Of a DNA stretch of 64,000 nt, positions 1 through 9,187 are shown piece after piece (positions within the stretch are counted from its first letter, which is position 1; each line of letters opens with the position of its first letter). Position numbers and translations under genes: made by a program. Under the pieces are notes generated by a model. That model ran no database searches. It was not told where the DNA came from and saw only the letters and a list, made by a program, of their open reading frames with translations. The DNA comes from Desulfosporosinus youngiae DSM 17734 (lineage in GTDB: Bacteria; Bacillota; Desulfitobacteriia; Desulfitobacteriales; Desulfitobacteriaceae): NCBI RefSeq assembly GCF_000244895.1, contig NZ_CM001441.1:2004226-2068225 (forward strand), given 5' to 3'.

Positions 1-432
1 GCATGTGGGCTTGTAAACTATCCAAGGATTTCTCCGGCAATTATAGTGGCGATTACAAAAGACCGCAAACTATTATTAGCGAAGGGGAGTGGCTTTCAAG
101 CCGACTTCTATAGCGTCTTGGCTGGGTTTGTAGAACCGGGGGAAACATTTGAAGAGTGTGTGCAAAGAGAAGTCAGAGAAGAAGTGGGCCTGGAAGTTGA
201 GAATATTGGATATTTTGGCAGCCAGCCTTGGCCCTTCCCAGATTCTCTGATGGTTGGTTTTACAGCCGAATATGCCGGTGGGGACATAACTATTGATGAA
301 AAGGAAATCTTGAATGCCGGATGGTTTGACGCCGATCAGCTTCCGCTGATACCTAGAACCGGAAGCATAGCCCGGAGCTTAATCGATTGGTTTATAGAAA
401 GGGTGAAAAGTGAGGAGACAAGCTCTATATGA
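1..432 (+). CDS. nudC: NAD+ diphosphatase NudC, 3' part (cut by window start)
   Basis: Frame 1 is open from the first base and reads a C-G-L-x-N-Y-P-R-x-x-P-A segment, typical of the region between the zinc ribbon and Nudix domain of NudC. The first start-like codon inside the window (GTG at 46) is therefore internal and the true start lies upstream. The Nudix box follows: G-x5-E-x5[10 protein letters not shown], with the [17 protein letters not shown] stretch, then the SQPWPFPxSLM motif that is diagnostic for NudC rather than other Nudix hydrolases. The family cleaves NAD(H), or NAD caps on RNA, to NMN and AMP. A nearly identical but broken copy lies near 7.41-7.63 kb. Confidence 0.85.
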   Translation, partial: ACGLVNYPRISPAIIVAITKDRKLLLAKGSGFQADFYSVLAGFVEPGETFEECVQREVREEVGLEVENIGYFGSQPWPFPDSLMVGFTAEYAGGDITIDEKEILNAGWFDADQLPLIPRTGSIARSLIDWFIERVKSEETSSI

Positions 433-677
433 TAAAAACAAGTAGGGGCTATACTCTCATACTATTGTTCATATAAACTTTATGGACAAAAATAAGGATC
501 TTTTTTGATACCATTTGATAACCAGGCATTTGTCAATACAATGTGCTCCAATTGTTGTTGGGAATAAAGATCAGTCTATAGAAAAATTGTTCAGTACTTT
601 TTCATTTATTTTAAACTTATGTGATAGAGCAAGATCAGACTACTAACTAGCGTCTAACAAGTTGAGGTGATTTTAAG

Positions 678-1472
678 ATGAAGAAGTATTCTTGTTTGTT
701 ATCATGCATAGTGGCTATAGGCTTAACCCTCTTGTCAGGATGCGAAAGCTCTAATGGAACCTTAACCGAAGGGACAAATAATACTGTAATCAAAACTGAT
801 TCCGGTCAATCTTTTGAAACAACTGACTGGGAGACTACCGCCTATGAAATCGTCAACAACTTAGATGGTGTAACAATGAGAGTAAAGGAAGGGACCGAAT
901 TTTCTACTGGCTTGACTTTAACCTTTGCGAATAGTTCAGACAAGCAGTGTATCTACGGGGATTATTTCTTACTGGAGAAGAAAGTCAACGAAAGATGGTA
1001 TCAGGTTCCAGCCATTATTGATAACTACGGATTTCATAGTATTGGTTATGATTTGGCTGCAGGTGGGAATGGGGAATGGAAAGTTGATTGGAGCTGGCTC
1101 TATGGGAAGCCGGATCATGGTGAATATCGCATAGTAAAGGATATATTGGATTTTCGAGGTACGGGAGATTATGAAAAATACTATTTGGCAGCGGAGTTTT
1201 CAGTTGATGAGCGGACGGAATTAGCTGACTTAGTCCCAATGGTAATGATTAAAGGGAAGCTATATTTAGATACCGGCAAAGAAAGTGATATCAAAGCAAG
1301 GTGCGGGGTCATGGATGGGAAAGTAACGTCAACAGTAGAGCCTTTTGAAAAACCTACTCAAGATAATCAATCTAATTTTGGCAGTGAGTATGGATACCAG
1401 TTTGTTGATGAACGTAGTATTGATATCTATATGAATGAAAAATGGATTAGATTTGAGCTTGGTAATATTTAG
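678..1472 (+). CDS. Lipoprotein with bacterial Ig-like (Big_14-type) domain
   Basis: The 264-residue product starts with a lipoprotein signal: positive N-terminus, hydrophobic core, lipobox LLSGC with Cys at about residue 22. It is thus probably anchored to the outer face of the membrane. Residues about 60-175 contain the pattern T-G-x-T-L-T-F-x-N-S-S, then YGDYFLLEKKVNERWYQVP and KYYLAAEFSVD. I recognise this as the Ig-like domain found in many Firmicute lipoproteins of unknown role. The start has a GAGGTGA ribosome-binding site. The gene is monocistronic. Its specific function is unknown. Confidence 0.7.
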   Translation: MKKYSCLLSCIVAIGLTLLSGCESSNGTLTEGTNNTVIKTDSGQSFETTDWETTAYEIVNNLDGVTMRVKEGTEFSTGLTLTFANSSDKQCIYGDYFLLEKKVNERWYQVPAIIDNYGFHSIGYDLAAGGNGEWKVDWSWLYGKPDHGEYRIVKDILDFRGTGDYEKYYLAAEFSVDERTELADLVPMVMIKGKLYLDTGKESDIKARCGVMDGKVTSTVEPFEKPTQDNQSNFGSEYGYQFVDERSIDIYMNEKWIRFELGNI

Positions 1473-1515
1473 GATTTGAAAGAGACTAAAAGGGTCCATC
1501 GTTGATAAAAACCTT

Positions 1516-1719
1516 TTGATCAGAAGAATCAATATCACAGCGAATTATGTCGTTTATGAGCTAACCGTTCAAAAGACGGACAACTATGAACAGCTTGATC
1601 TCTTTACGGATTACGCAGCTGAACGGGCGAAAAAAGAGGATGATTGCTATCAAATAGCAAAGGTTAATAAAAAGAATCAAAAATATCAAATAGACTCAAA
1701 TAAAAGCCTGTGTCTATAA
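1516..1719 (+). pseudogene. C-terminal remnant of a Y-family DNA polymerase (UvrX/DinB-like)
   Basis: About 40 codons (roughly 1518-1642) match the C-terminus of the intact polymerase at 37.26-38.79 kb almost codon for codon: RINITAN, TVQKTDN, EQLDLFTDYAAERAKKE. DNA identity is high, so the duplication looks recent. Nothing of the catalytic palm is present and the end runs into unrelated sequence, so this is a non-functional fragment. Confidence 0.75.
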
Positions 1720-1748
1720 GACTAAATTTGGACTATAATATTTAAAGA

Positions 1749-1785
1749 AAGGCAGACAGCAGATATAGCTGTCTGCCTTCATGGT
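1749..1785 (+). terminator. Stem-loop, putative terminator
   Basis: A perfect 12-bp inverted repeat (AAGGCAGACAGC / GCTGTCTGCCTT) with a 7-nt loop. No long T tract follows, so its role as an intrinsic terminator is likely but not certain. Confidence 0.5.
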
Positions 1786-1914
1786 GGTTAAACAGCTATT
1801 TTACAGGATCTTTACGTAAATGCACCGAGGGTGGATAAGGTCACTTTTAAAAAAGATAGGCTTACCCACCGGCAACCTTGACAAGAAAAATTAACAAAAG
1901 TAAAAAGATAACAA

Positions 1915-2026
1915 GTATTGAACATCATTTAGCATGGCTTAATCTCAAAAGAAACAGGGGTAGAACTGTCATCACCATCTTATCCTTGTTCATGAGTATT
2001 GTAGAGAGTATAGATATTATTGACTA
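1915..2026 (+). pseudogene. N-terminal remnant of an FtsX/MacB-type ABC permease
   Basis: One frame reads H-H-L-A-W-L-N-L-K-R-N-R-G-R-T, then VITILSLFMSIV, followed soon by a stop. This is the start of FtsX-type permeases (AWxNLKRNKxRTxxTxLS). The gene ends after about 35 codons and no further permease sequence follows. The rest of 1786-2114 contains nothing else I can assign apart from the promoter region of the sigma factor gene. Confidence 0.5.
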
Positions 2027-2114
2027 ACTTTACTGGCTAAAATTTTAGGTACATGTTCATTTAGGCGTATACATTTACTATTACTTAATCGTTGTATAAG
2101 TAGAGGGAGGATAA

Positions 2115-2645
2115 ATGATGAAAAAGGAAAATATCCTAGCCTCCTACCTTATCAATTTGGGGGAGGAGGTGTTTCGGCTATTACTGGCCAAAGGAGCCAA
2201 AAAGGAAGACGCAGAAGATATAATTCAAAACACCTTTTACAAAGTGTATACTCTGTTAGATGATCTAACAGAGAACAATATACGCCCGTGGTTTTTTAGA
2301 GTAGCACTCAATGAATACATTGACTTGAAAAGGAAAAAAGAGCAGCAGAACATCTACTTAACCGAGGAAATTTATTCTAAGCTGCAACAGTCAGACCACG
2401 AGTTTGAGGCCATTTTAAATAAGGATGAGATTTTTTGCTTGTTAAAAGACATCAAAAAAGAATACAAAGAAATTTTCTTTTTAAAGTACTACTATGATTT
2501 TTCTCATGAAGAAATTGCGTCTATTTTAGAGATTAAGGTTAACAGTGTAAAGCAAAAATTATATCGTGCACGTTTGTTTATTCATTCAAAAATAGGAGGA
2601 AACGTTAATGGAGACTTCGTTAAAAGATTCTTTGCAAAAAGCTAA
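2115..2645 (+). CDS. ECF-type sigma-70 family RNA polymerase sigma factor
   Basis: A 176-residue protein with both ECF sigma regions. Region 2 lies at about residues 25-75 (AEDIIQNTFYKVY, RPWFFRVALNEYIDLKRK). Region 4 lies at about 120-165 (FLKYYYDFSHEEIASILEIKVNSVKQKLYRAR), a helix-turn-helix that reads the -35 element. The preceding GGGAGG is a good ribosome-binding site. The gene overlaps the anti-sigma gene by 38 bp in a different frame, so the two are translationally linked. It probably directs a small envelope-stress regulon that includes its own promoter. Confidence 0.88.
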   Translation: MMKKENILASYLINLGEEVFRLLLAKGAKKEDAEDIIQNTFYKVYTLLDDLTENNIRPWFFRVALNEYIDLKRKKEQQNIYLTEEIYSKLQQSDHEFEAILNKDEIFCLLKDIKKEYKEIFFLKYYYDFSHEEIASILEIKVNSVKQKLYRARLFIHSKIGGNVNGDFVKRFFAKS

Positions 2646-3519
2646 ACTAAAACAATTACTAAAAACCGTTATTATTGCAATTATCGTTGTACTTGTTCTT
2701 TTACCGATCCTTTATAAAACTGGCAATTACTTTGCAGCGAAAAGTTCGACAAGACTTCATGAGCAGTTGTTTCTACACAACGCTATTGCTGAACCCAATA
2801 TTCAAATTGATTCTCAAGTAATAAGTAATTCATCTATGTTTGGCGGCAACATTGTGACGAATCGTTCTAAAAATATTAATGGCTATTTAGTACAATGGAG
2901 CACACTTACAAGTTCGTATGATTGGCTTGGCACCCGTATTGATCACAACGAGTTAATACCGGGATCTTATTGGTCTGATACGGAGTTCTATGAGTATGAT
3001 AAACAAACAAAGAATAAAGTAGCAACATTTTATCATCCATCTATTCAAGAGTACCACAATGGTGTACAAAATGAACTAGGGGAAATTTCACAAATGGAAA
3101 ATCACGTTGCAGAAGTGGCGATTTCTTTCGATCAGCCTTATACATTGCAAGAAATTCAAGCAAGAATTCCCGATAATTTAAACATCGTATGGTTGTATAT
3201 GGCATCACCAGTTGTAGATGAAAGTAAGGGACCTACTGGCATGCAAGTTTATGGGTTTGACTCATCTGATTCACCGAAAGAAGCATATGACAGTTTTATT
3301 GCGGCACTTGAAAAATATGATGAACATGGTTATAACGAAACAATCCAGGAGTTTTTAAATCTAAATAAAAATAAACCGTTTGATGAAGTGAAAATTTTAG
3401 GAGCAATGCTCACCGGCCAAACCGAAAATTTTAAAGCCTTAGAAAATCAGGAGTTTATTCGGGGGGCCTCTGTAGGTGCTACTGCACAAATTGTCCCTTA
3501 TATTAAGCCGGATAAATAA
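2608..3519 (+). CDS. Membrane anti-sigma factor (Sigma_reg_N / Sigma_reg_C type)
   Basis: The 303-residue product has a short cytoplasmic N-terminus, one transmembrane helix at about residues 18-40 (VIIAIIVVLVLLPILY) and a large extracytoplasmic part. Conserved blocks resemble the sigma-factor regulator domains of Firmicute anti-sigma factors: the F-x-x-x-A-x-x-PNI region after the helix and the EVAISFDQPYTLQEIQ block near residue 165-185. The start ATG follows a perfect AGGAGG and lies inside the sigma gene, as in other sigma/anti-sigma pairs. It should hold the sigma factor inactive until an envelope signal arrives; the signal cannot be read from the sequence. Confidence 0.8.
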   Translation: METSLKDSLQKAKLKQLLKTVIIAIIVVLVLLPILYKTGNYFAAKSSTRLHEQLFLHNAIAEPNIQIDSQVISNSSMFGGNIVTNRSKNINGYLVQWSTLTSSYDWLGTRIDHNELIPGSYWSDTEFYEYDKQTKNKVATFYHPSIQEYHNGVQNELGEISQMENHVAEVAISFDQPYTLQEIQARIPDNLNIVWLYMASPVVDESKGPTGMQVYGFDSSDSPKEAYDSFIAALEKYDEHGYNETIQEFLNLNKNKPFDEVKILGAMLTGQTENFKALENQEFIRGASVGATAQIVPYIKPDK

Positions 3520-3889
3520 TTAAACAAGAGACCGGATTAATTTTTGGTCTCCTTGCTTCCTTACGGCGAAATGTGGGGAGATAAAAGCGGTGTATATTCT
3601 CGGAGTATAACCACCCGTTATTATAAACTGACCTTTGGAAGCATGGCGGATAATCTTACGTTAATTATCCTGAGGATTTTGAGTGGTAAAGTCATAGCTA
3701 TATGGAAATTTTTGTGACATCATTAAACAAAAACCTAGTCCCGAAAGCTAATTGGAGGTGCATATATGGCATCGGGTTCACACTGGCCCCGAGGACAGAA
3801 ACAGGCAGCGTGGTGTTTACTGCATGATCAAGGACCTCGATTCCCGTATTGATTTGCGGGGTCTGGGCATACAGAATTTTTTTTCGAAT
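3520..3889. other. Intergenic region without assignable gene
   Basis: A weak stem-loop (GAGACC / GGTCTC, about 3529-3552) may terminate the sigma operon. A short frame opens at 3765 but has no recognisable content and runs into the antisense end of the M56 gene. I see nothing else. Confidence 0.4.
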
Positions 3890-6394
3890 TCACGGTTTGT
3901 ATTGCGGATTGCTCATGGAGAATTTAATTACACCTTGTGAATTGGTAAGTGTGGCTTCGGTAATATCATTGTTCTTTAAATGCTTAAACAGGTTATCATA
4001 CAGCAGGCTGCGAATATCTTCATAGTCATGCTTAAAGATATTGTCCGCAAGACCTGGAATTTCTTTACCTGACGTCGGCATTGTGCAAAAGTTCCTGATG
4101 GATGGACCAAATTCCGAGCCATCTCTTGCTTGCTCGTATTTCTCCAGGATATACTTGCCGCTATCATCTTTGCGGTAGGTGATTGCCGCCGGGATAATGC
4201 TGCCTCCTTCTTCTGATAAAGCGTTGCCAAAAAGCTTATACCTCGCACTATAAGTGGTTACAAAGACCTTTAGCAGATCTTTTTCCTCATAGCTTCCAAA
4301 AAGTTTCGGCGCGACAACCATGAACCCTCCTCTTTTAGAATCTGAATTTTTCTCGATTTCCGTAGCATAGACAAGTTTTTCAATTGGATTCTCACCATCA
4401 TACTTATAATTTGGAAGCATGATCTCCTGGCGGATGGACAGGGCATCGTACCATTCCTGTGGAGACAGGGATTTGTCGCTAACGTTATTTTGCTTCCCCA
4501 AAAGTTCCTTGCACAGCTGCATCATAATCTGCCCGCGCAGTCCTTCGGCATTGCCGGCTTCAAACTGGGTCAGCATGTATTGCAGGGTATCTTCTCCGCC
4601 ATATTTCATGAAGTTTTCATACTCATTTTTATGAGCATTAATATAATCCTGGGGATTTGAAGAAGTCTTTGGCGACGACATAATGATAGCCAAATTACTT
4701 GCAACATCAAAACCGGTCTGATGTTGCGGAGTGTTTCCGGCATCTGTAAAGATAGTGATGATTTCTTGCACAGTGGTAAAGTCGATTTTGTTGATATGGT
4801 CATAGGGCCTATCTATGTAGTAATTTTTTTCATCCTCCGTGTAGAGAAAATAGGAATGGTATGTTTCATCCCCACTCATTTTAATCCGAATATAATCAGG
4901 TACAGGAGGAATGTCGTTCTGAGTTGAATCGAAAAACAGGGATGGGTTATACTTCTCGCCGCTTTGCATAAGAACGGCCATCCGCATGATCGCTTTGCTG
5001 TCGGTAATAGTGACTGATGCGGCATCATTGCCATTCTCATGCTCGGTAAATATTATACTTCGAATCTGGGGATAGCCTGATCCAGCTATCTCTTTCATAG
5101 AAACATAATCCTCCTCTGGAATTATGTAATATCTGAATTTATCTTGATATACTATCATTGCAAGGGTAGGCTCAGATTCGAAAAAACGAATTTCATTGAT
5201 TGTTTCATCCTTCACATGAATAGTAATAGATGGCGAAAGCTCATAAGGTGAGGAAACATTTTTTCTTTTCCAGTCATTTTCAGCAATATCCAGCCATTTT
5301 CCAAGCTCTCTGCCTGCAACAAAAGTATTGCCATAATCGGATGATTCAATTTTTATCTGTTCATGTTCGCCTATCCAGGACAGCATACTATTAGGATTAA
5401 GAAAGGATAAATCCGGTTCATTGTCAGAGGGATTTGATAGCAGTGCTATACCGGCACCTATTAAGACAATGGTCGAAGCAATCACCACCCAAAATACAGG
5501 TTTTTTATAATTCAATACATTCTTAATCCTTGCCTTTACATGGCTTTCACCAAAGGCTAGAGGATTGGCTGCAAAAAGTCCGTTTCTTTTTACCGAAAGT
5601 GAAAGTAGGGAATTGGAGTAACCGCCCTTGGCATCCTGGTTCATCTTTTGCAGAACGCTTTCATCACAAGACATTTCCATATCCCGGCTCATGAATGCGA
5701 AGGACAACCACATAAGCGGATTAAACCAGTGGAGAATAAGGGCGAGAAAAGCAAGGGGTTTAATGAGATAGTCCCGTCTTTGGATGTGTGTGCGTTCGTG
5801 TTCCAGTATGTAGGAAAGGTCAGCGTCTCTAACACTTACAGGCACATATATTTTGGGATGAATAAACCCGCAGACAAAGGCTGTACCGATCTGATCAGAC
5901 TCATAAATATTGTCTTTAACCAGAGTAGCGGTCAGAAGCTGTCTCTTTATTTTTATGTACGAGAGCACACTGTAGGAAAGCAGCACAATAATACCTGCAA
6001 GCCAGATAAGGCTAAAAACATCCATCCACATCTGCAGAGGGTTTACGCTTGCGATTGGTGCAGTCTGGGGCAAGGATGAGTTCACTGTGCTGTCTAAGCT
6101 GCCTATATCGGATTGAAGTGCAGGTGCTGGCATAGAACCAATATCAGGGGGCACATATTCCAGCACACCCGCTTTGTTCTGTGAATTCACATTCAGCAGT
6201 CCTAAAAAACTAAAGGCTGTAGTGAAGGAGAAAGGGAAAATGAGCCGAAACAGCACCACTGCCCATAAGGCATAAGAGAAAATCTTGGGGGCTTTTCTTA
6301 AAAGCATTCGAACAAGAATAACGCCGCCAGCCACATAGGACGCGGTGATGCTCATGTTCAGAACGGTTGTGAACATTCCTTGTATGTTGCTCAT
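3890..6394 (-). CDS. BlaR1/MecR1-like M56 family membrane metallopeptidase with long extracellular domain
   Basis: 834 residues. The N-terminal third holds four membrane segments and the zinc-protease motif HERTH (HExxH, residues 199-203) followed by RRDYLIKPLAFLALILHWFNPLMW, diagnostic of M56 antirepressors. A further helix at about 305-325 precedes some 500 residues outside the cell. These lack the SxxK penicillin-binding motif of BlaR1 in any place I could identify, so the ligand is probably not a beta-lactam. The gene overlaps the upstream repressor gene by 4 nt. On sensing its ligand it would trigger cleavage of that repressor. Confidence 0.85.
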   Translation of the reverse strand: MSNIQGMFTTVLNMSITASYVAGGVILVRMLLRKAPKIFSYALWAVVLFRLIFPFSFTTAFSFLGLLNVNSQNKAGVLEYVPPDIGSMPAPALQSDIGSLDSTVNSSLPQTAPIASVNPLQMWMDVFSLIWLAGIIVLLSYSVLSYIKIKRQLLTATLVKDNIYESDQIGTAFVCGFIHPKIYVPVSVRDADLSYILEHERTHIQRRDYLIKPLAFLALILHWFNPLMWLSFAFMSRDMEMSCDESVLQKMNQDAKGGYSNSLLSLSVKRNGLFAANPLAFGESHVKARIKNVLNYKKPVFWVVIASTIVLIGAGIALLSNPSDNEPDLSFLNPNSMLSWIGEHEQIKIESSDYGNTFVAGRELGKWLDIAENDWKRKNVSSPYELSPSITIHVKDETINEIRFFESEPTLAMIVYQDKFRYYIIPEEDYVSMKEIAGSGYPQIRSIIFTEHENGNDAASVTITDSKAIMRMAVLMQSGEKYNPSLFFDSTQNDIPPVPDYIRIKMSGDETYHSYFLYTEDEKNYYIDRPYDHINKIDFTTVQEIITIFTDAGNTPQHQTGFDVASNLAIIMSSPKTSSNPQDYINAHKNEYENFMKYGGEDTLQYMLTQFEAGNAEGLRGQIMMQLCKELLGKQNNVSDKSLSPQEWYDALSIRQEIMLPNYKYDGENPIEKLVYATEIEKNSDSKRGGFMVVAPKLFGSYEEKDLLKVFVTTYSARYKLFGNALSEEGGSIIPAAITYRKDDSGKYILEKYEQARDGSEFGPSIRNFCTMPTSGKEIPGLADNIFKHDYEDIRSLLYDNLFKHLKNNDITEATLTNSQGVIKFSMSNPQYKP

Positions 6395-6750
6395 TTGACC
6401 GCCTCCTCAATAATCTGCTTCAGCTCCTTAGCCTCCTGTTCGGTAATCTTTCGCTCGCCAAGAAAAGCGGTTAGAAATTTCGGAAGAGAGCCATCAAAGG
6501 ATTTTTCGACCACTGCATTACTCTCGTACTTTTGCACATCTTCCCGTTTGACAAGTGAGGTTACAAGCGCATCTTGATTTTGCAGGATTCCGCGATCGCA
6601 GAGCTTTTTCAAAACTGTGTAGGTGGTGGATTTCTTCCATCCGAGTTTGTCTGCACACAGTCGGACAAGTTCAGTCGAATTGATGGGTTCGTTGTCCCAG
6701 ATAATACTTGTGAATTTATACTCGGCATCAAAAAGCTTGAATTTTTCCAT
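6391..6750 (-). CDS. BlaI/MecI family transcriptional repressor
   Basis: A winged-helix repressor of about 119 residues with the family pattern W-D-N-E-P-I-N-S-T-E-L-V, then LGWKKSTTYTVLKKLCDRGIL (recognition helix). A C-terminal dimer region contains the proteolysis segment. The frame is open to a TTG at 6759, but the AAGGAGG box is correctly spaced only from the ATG at 6750, which I take as the start. Two dyads immediately upstream are the likely autoregulatory operators. It forms an operon with the M56 peptidase. Confidence 0.88.
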   Translation of the reverse strand: MEKFKLFDAEYKFTSIIWDNEPINSTELVRLCADKLGWKKSTTYTVLKKLCDRGILQNQDALVTSLVKREDVQKYESNAVVEKSFDGSLPKFLTAFLGERKITEQEAKELKQIIEEAVK

Positions 6751-6769
6751 ATACGCCAACCTCCTTGAG

Positions 6770-6809
6770 TCTATCGCGATAGATCTTGTTTGAGTTTATT
6801 GCAATAGAC
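6770..6809. promoter_or_regulatory. Two BlaI-type operators
   Basis: A perfect palindrome TCTATCGCGATAGA (6770-6783) and a second, related dyad GTTTATTGCAATAGAC (6794-6809) lie one after the other upstream of the repressor gene, 24-25 bp apart. BlaI/MecI dimers bind such A/T-rich dyads with TATTGCAATA-like cores. Confidence 0.7.
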
Positions 6810-6947
6810 CTTGTGTGTCAATAGCCTGTTCCAATCGAAGTCTAATAAGAAAAGGTCAACACGGAAAACGTCCTGGCTTCATGCGGCTACTTGAGTTTTT
6901 TGCAATATTAGCTCAGACAAACAGAAATTCGATGAAAGGGTAAGAAA

Positions 6948-7355
6948 ATGATTGAATATAAACGTGTAAAAGACTTTACAGAAGAACAACTTGAAGATTT
7001 GTTCTTATCAGTTGATTGGTTTTCAGGAAAATTCCCTGCGAAATTGAGAATAGCATTTCAAAATTCCAGCAAAGTTGTTTCGGCATGGGATGACATTAAG
7101 CTTGTTGGGCTTATTCGAGGTTTAGACGATAGTGTATGGCAGGCAACGATTGATTGTTTACTGGTGAATCCACAATATCAAGGTTATGGAATTGCTTCAA
7201 CATTAGTGAATTCTTTATTGCAGGACTACAAAGATTTTCTTTACGTTGAAGTAGTACCTGATGAAAAGAAAAATGTAAGTTTCTATCAGAAGCATGGGTT
7301 TGAAATAATGGATGAAGGAACACCTTTGCAATTTAAAGGTAGTGGATGGAAATGA
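6948..7355 (+). CDS. GNAT family N-acetyltransferase
   Basis: 135 residues. The acetyl-CoA-binding motif A is present (VNPQYQGYGIASTLVNSLL: Q-x-x-G-x-G/A pattern, about residues 76-95), followed by the motif B end FYQKHGFEIMDEGTPLQF. The N-terminus FTEEQLEDLFLSVDW resembles small GNATs annotated only as acetyltransferases. The start ATG has a GAAAGGG site. Its substrate is unknown. Confidence 0.8.
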   Translation: MIEYKRVKDFTEEQLEDLFLSVDWFSGKFPAKLRIAFQNSSKVVSAWDDIKLVGLIRGLDDSVWQATIDCLLVNPQYQGYGIASTLVNSLLQDYKDFLYVEVVPDEKKNVSFYQKHGFEIMDEGTPLQFKGSGWK

Positions 7356-7410
7356 GATGAATTCCAATTTGTTGTGTATGCCAATATAATAGTCTCCAAA
7401 GGATAATTTA

Positions 7411-7792
7411 CATTGGGAGCGTACCCATCAGTACTGCAGCTGGTGCGGAGCTCGGACAGAAAACAAACTAGATGATAGTGGCGATTACAAGAGACCGCAA
7501 ACTATTATTAGCGAAAGGGAGTGGCTTTCAAGGCGACTTCTATAGCGTTTTGGCCGGTTTTGTAGAACCAGGGGAAACATTTGAAGAGTGTGTGCAAAGA
7601 GAAGTCAGAGAAGAAGTTGGCCTGGAAGTTGAGGGTAATTCCGCTGCGCACTTGAAAACAAGCACTGTAGGGGCATCCCAAACGGTCATTGTTCATCAGG
7701 GAACATTGCTCTTAGGCCGTTGGCAGGGCATTTATTTTTGTGAATTTGACGGTCCGCGAGAACGTACTTGTTATGTAAAGATCCTTATGTGA
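7411..7792 (+). pseudogene. Chimeric remnant: NudC zinc ribbon and Nudix box joined to YjbQ C-terminus
   Basis: Three pieces are joined. From 7411 one frame reads the NudC zinc ribbon (HWERTHQYCSWCGARTENK). Then, in another frame from about 7472, it reads [18 protein letters not shown] and the Nudix box up to GLEVE, almost identical in DNA to positions 46-204. At about 7636 it switches to the C-terminus of a YjbQ/UPF0047 protein ([32 protein letters not shown]). NudC is thus internally deleted, frameshifted and truncated, and YjbQ has lost its N-terminal half. A hybrid 106-residue product could be translated but is unlikely to be active. Confidence 0.75.
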
Positions 7793-7844
7793 AATTTGTT
7801 TGGAGAAAGACTATAAAAATCCTGAAGACCTGGAGAAAATGCAT

Positions 7845-9068
7845 ATGAAGATAAACAAAGAGAATAAATGGAAGCGTGATTTCCTTACGATAGCCGGCGG
7901 ACAGACGGTATCGCTCATAGGCAGCGCCGCCGTGCAGTTTTCCCTGATCTGGTGGCTGGCCACTGAAACGGGGTCTCCTATCATGATGTCAATCGCGGGC
8001 CTATTCGCCTTTTTACCCCAGTTGGTTCTCGGCCCCTTTGCAGGGGTGTGGGTCGACCGCCTCAAGCGAAAAACCGTCATTATAGCGGCAGACCTTTTTA
8101 TAGGACTGGCGGCCCTTGTTTTCGCCTTTTTCTTCCTGTTTGGCAATCCGCCCTATTGGTCGGTTTGCTTGGTGTTGGGCATCAGGGGGCTGGGCAATGT
8201 GTTTCACACTCCGGCCATTCAAGCCGCGGTACCCATGCTGGTGCCGCAGCAGGAGCTGGTGCGCGCCAACGGCTGGAGCCAGTTCATGCAGTCGGGCGCC
8301 TTTCTGTTGGGGCCCGTATTGGGTGCGGCTATGTATGCCGCCCTGCCCCTTTGGATCATATTGCTGTCCGATTTTGCGGGTGCCCTTGTGGCCAGCGCCA
8401 CGGTGGCAGTTGTTAAAATACCCGACCCGGAGCGGCAGATAAAACAAAGGCCGCGATTTTTCCATGAAATGAAGGAAGGCGCGGCGGCTATCTGCCAGGA
8501 CAGAAAGCTGTTTATCGTGACGGCGGCCACGCTGCTCGGCATGGTTTTTTACGCGCCTCTGTCCACTTATTATCCGCTCATGACCAGTGACTATTTCCGA
8601 GCCGATGCTTGGCATGCCAGCATGGTCAACTTTGGTTATGCGGCGGGCATGATGCTCTGCGCCGTATTATTAGGAAAGTTCGGCACCATCAAAAACAAGT
8701 TTCCGGTTATCCATCTGGGACTTTTGGGCATGGGAACATCTTCATTGCTCTGCGGTCTGCTGCCTGCGGAGATGGTCTGGTTCTGGGTGTTCGCGGCATT
8801 GTGCGCCCTGCTGGGAGCCAGCAGCAACCTGTATAACATTCCCTATATCGCTTATTTGCAGGAAACCATCGCCCCAGAGCGGATGGGGCGTGCTTTTTCC
8901 CTGATCGGAAGCCTTAGTTCAGCGACTATGCCTTTGGGATTACTCATAGCAGGCCCAGTTGCTGAAAGCAGGGGAGTATCGTTGTGGTTTTTGGTTTCCG
9001 GGATCGCACTCCTGCTGCTTACGCTGGTCAGCGCCCTGCTCGTCCTCCCGCAAAAGGCGGATAATTAA
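7845..9068 (+). CDS. MFS efflux transporter, DHA3 (macrolide-efflux) type
   Basis: About 407 residues with 12 predicted membrane helices. The start region FLTIAGGQTVSLIGSAAVQFSLIWWLATETGS and the loop GPFAGVWVDRLKRKTVIIAAD are typical of Mef-like drug exporters of Firmicutes. I chose the ATG at 7845, 8 nt after TGGAGA; a TTG at 7800 would add an unlikely leader. The gene is clearly richer in G+C than its neighbours, which suggests acquisition by transfer. Short fragments of its 3' end recur at 33.85 and 51.46 kb. Confidence 0.82.
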   Translation: MKINKENKWKRDFLTIAGGQTVSLIGSAAVQFSLIWWLATETGSPIMMSIAGLFAFLPQLVLGPFAGVWVDRLKRKTVIIAADLFIGLAALVFAFFFLFGNPPYWSVCLVLGIRGLGNVFHTPAIQAAVPMLVPQQELVRANGWSQFMQSGAFLLGPVLGAAMYAALPLWIILLSDFAGALVASATVAVVKIPDPERQIKQRPRFFHEMKEGAAAICQDRKLFIVTAATLLGMVFYAPLSTYYPLMTSDYFRADAWHASMVNFGYAAGMMLCAVLLGKFGTIKNKFPVIHLGLLGMGTSSLLCGLLPAEMVWFWVFAALCALLGASSNLYNIPYIAYLQETIAPERMGRAFSLIGSLSSATMPLGLLIAGPVAESRGVSLWFLVSGIALLLLTLVSALLVLPQKADN

Positions 9069-9187
9069 AAAACATTGCATTCCTGAAAGAGCATTTTTCG
9101 GAGCCATTTCCTGGGGCATAACGGGAATTTATTAGGAGACACTTATAATAAAGGCAACCATTATTGAGAGAGCGAGGCGAATGCATT

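Noticed and set aside
925-1134. Open frame of 69 codons inside the lipoprotein gene
   Set aside because: It overlaps a well-supported gene in another frame and has no ribosome-binding site or family resemblance.
3752-3940. 62-codon frame between anti-sigma and M56 genes
   Set aside because: It runs antisense into the M56 gene, and the product has no recognisable features although a GGAGGTG box lies nearby.
8013-8615. 200-codon minus-strand frame inside the MFS gene
   Set aside because: It is a GC-rich shadow of the transporter gene; its sequence has no domain features.
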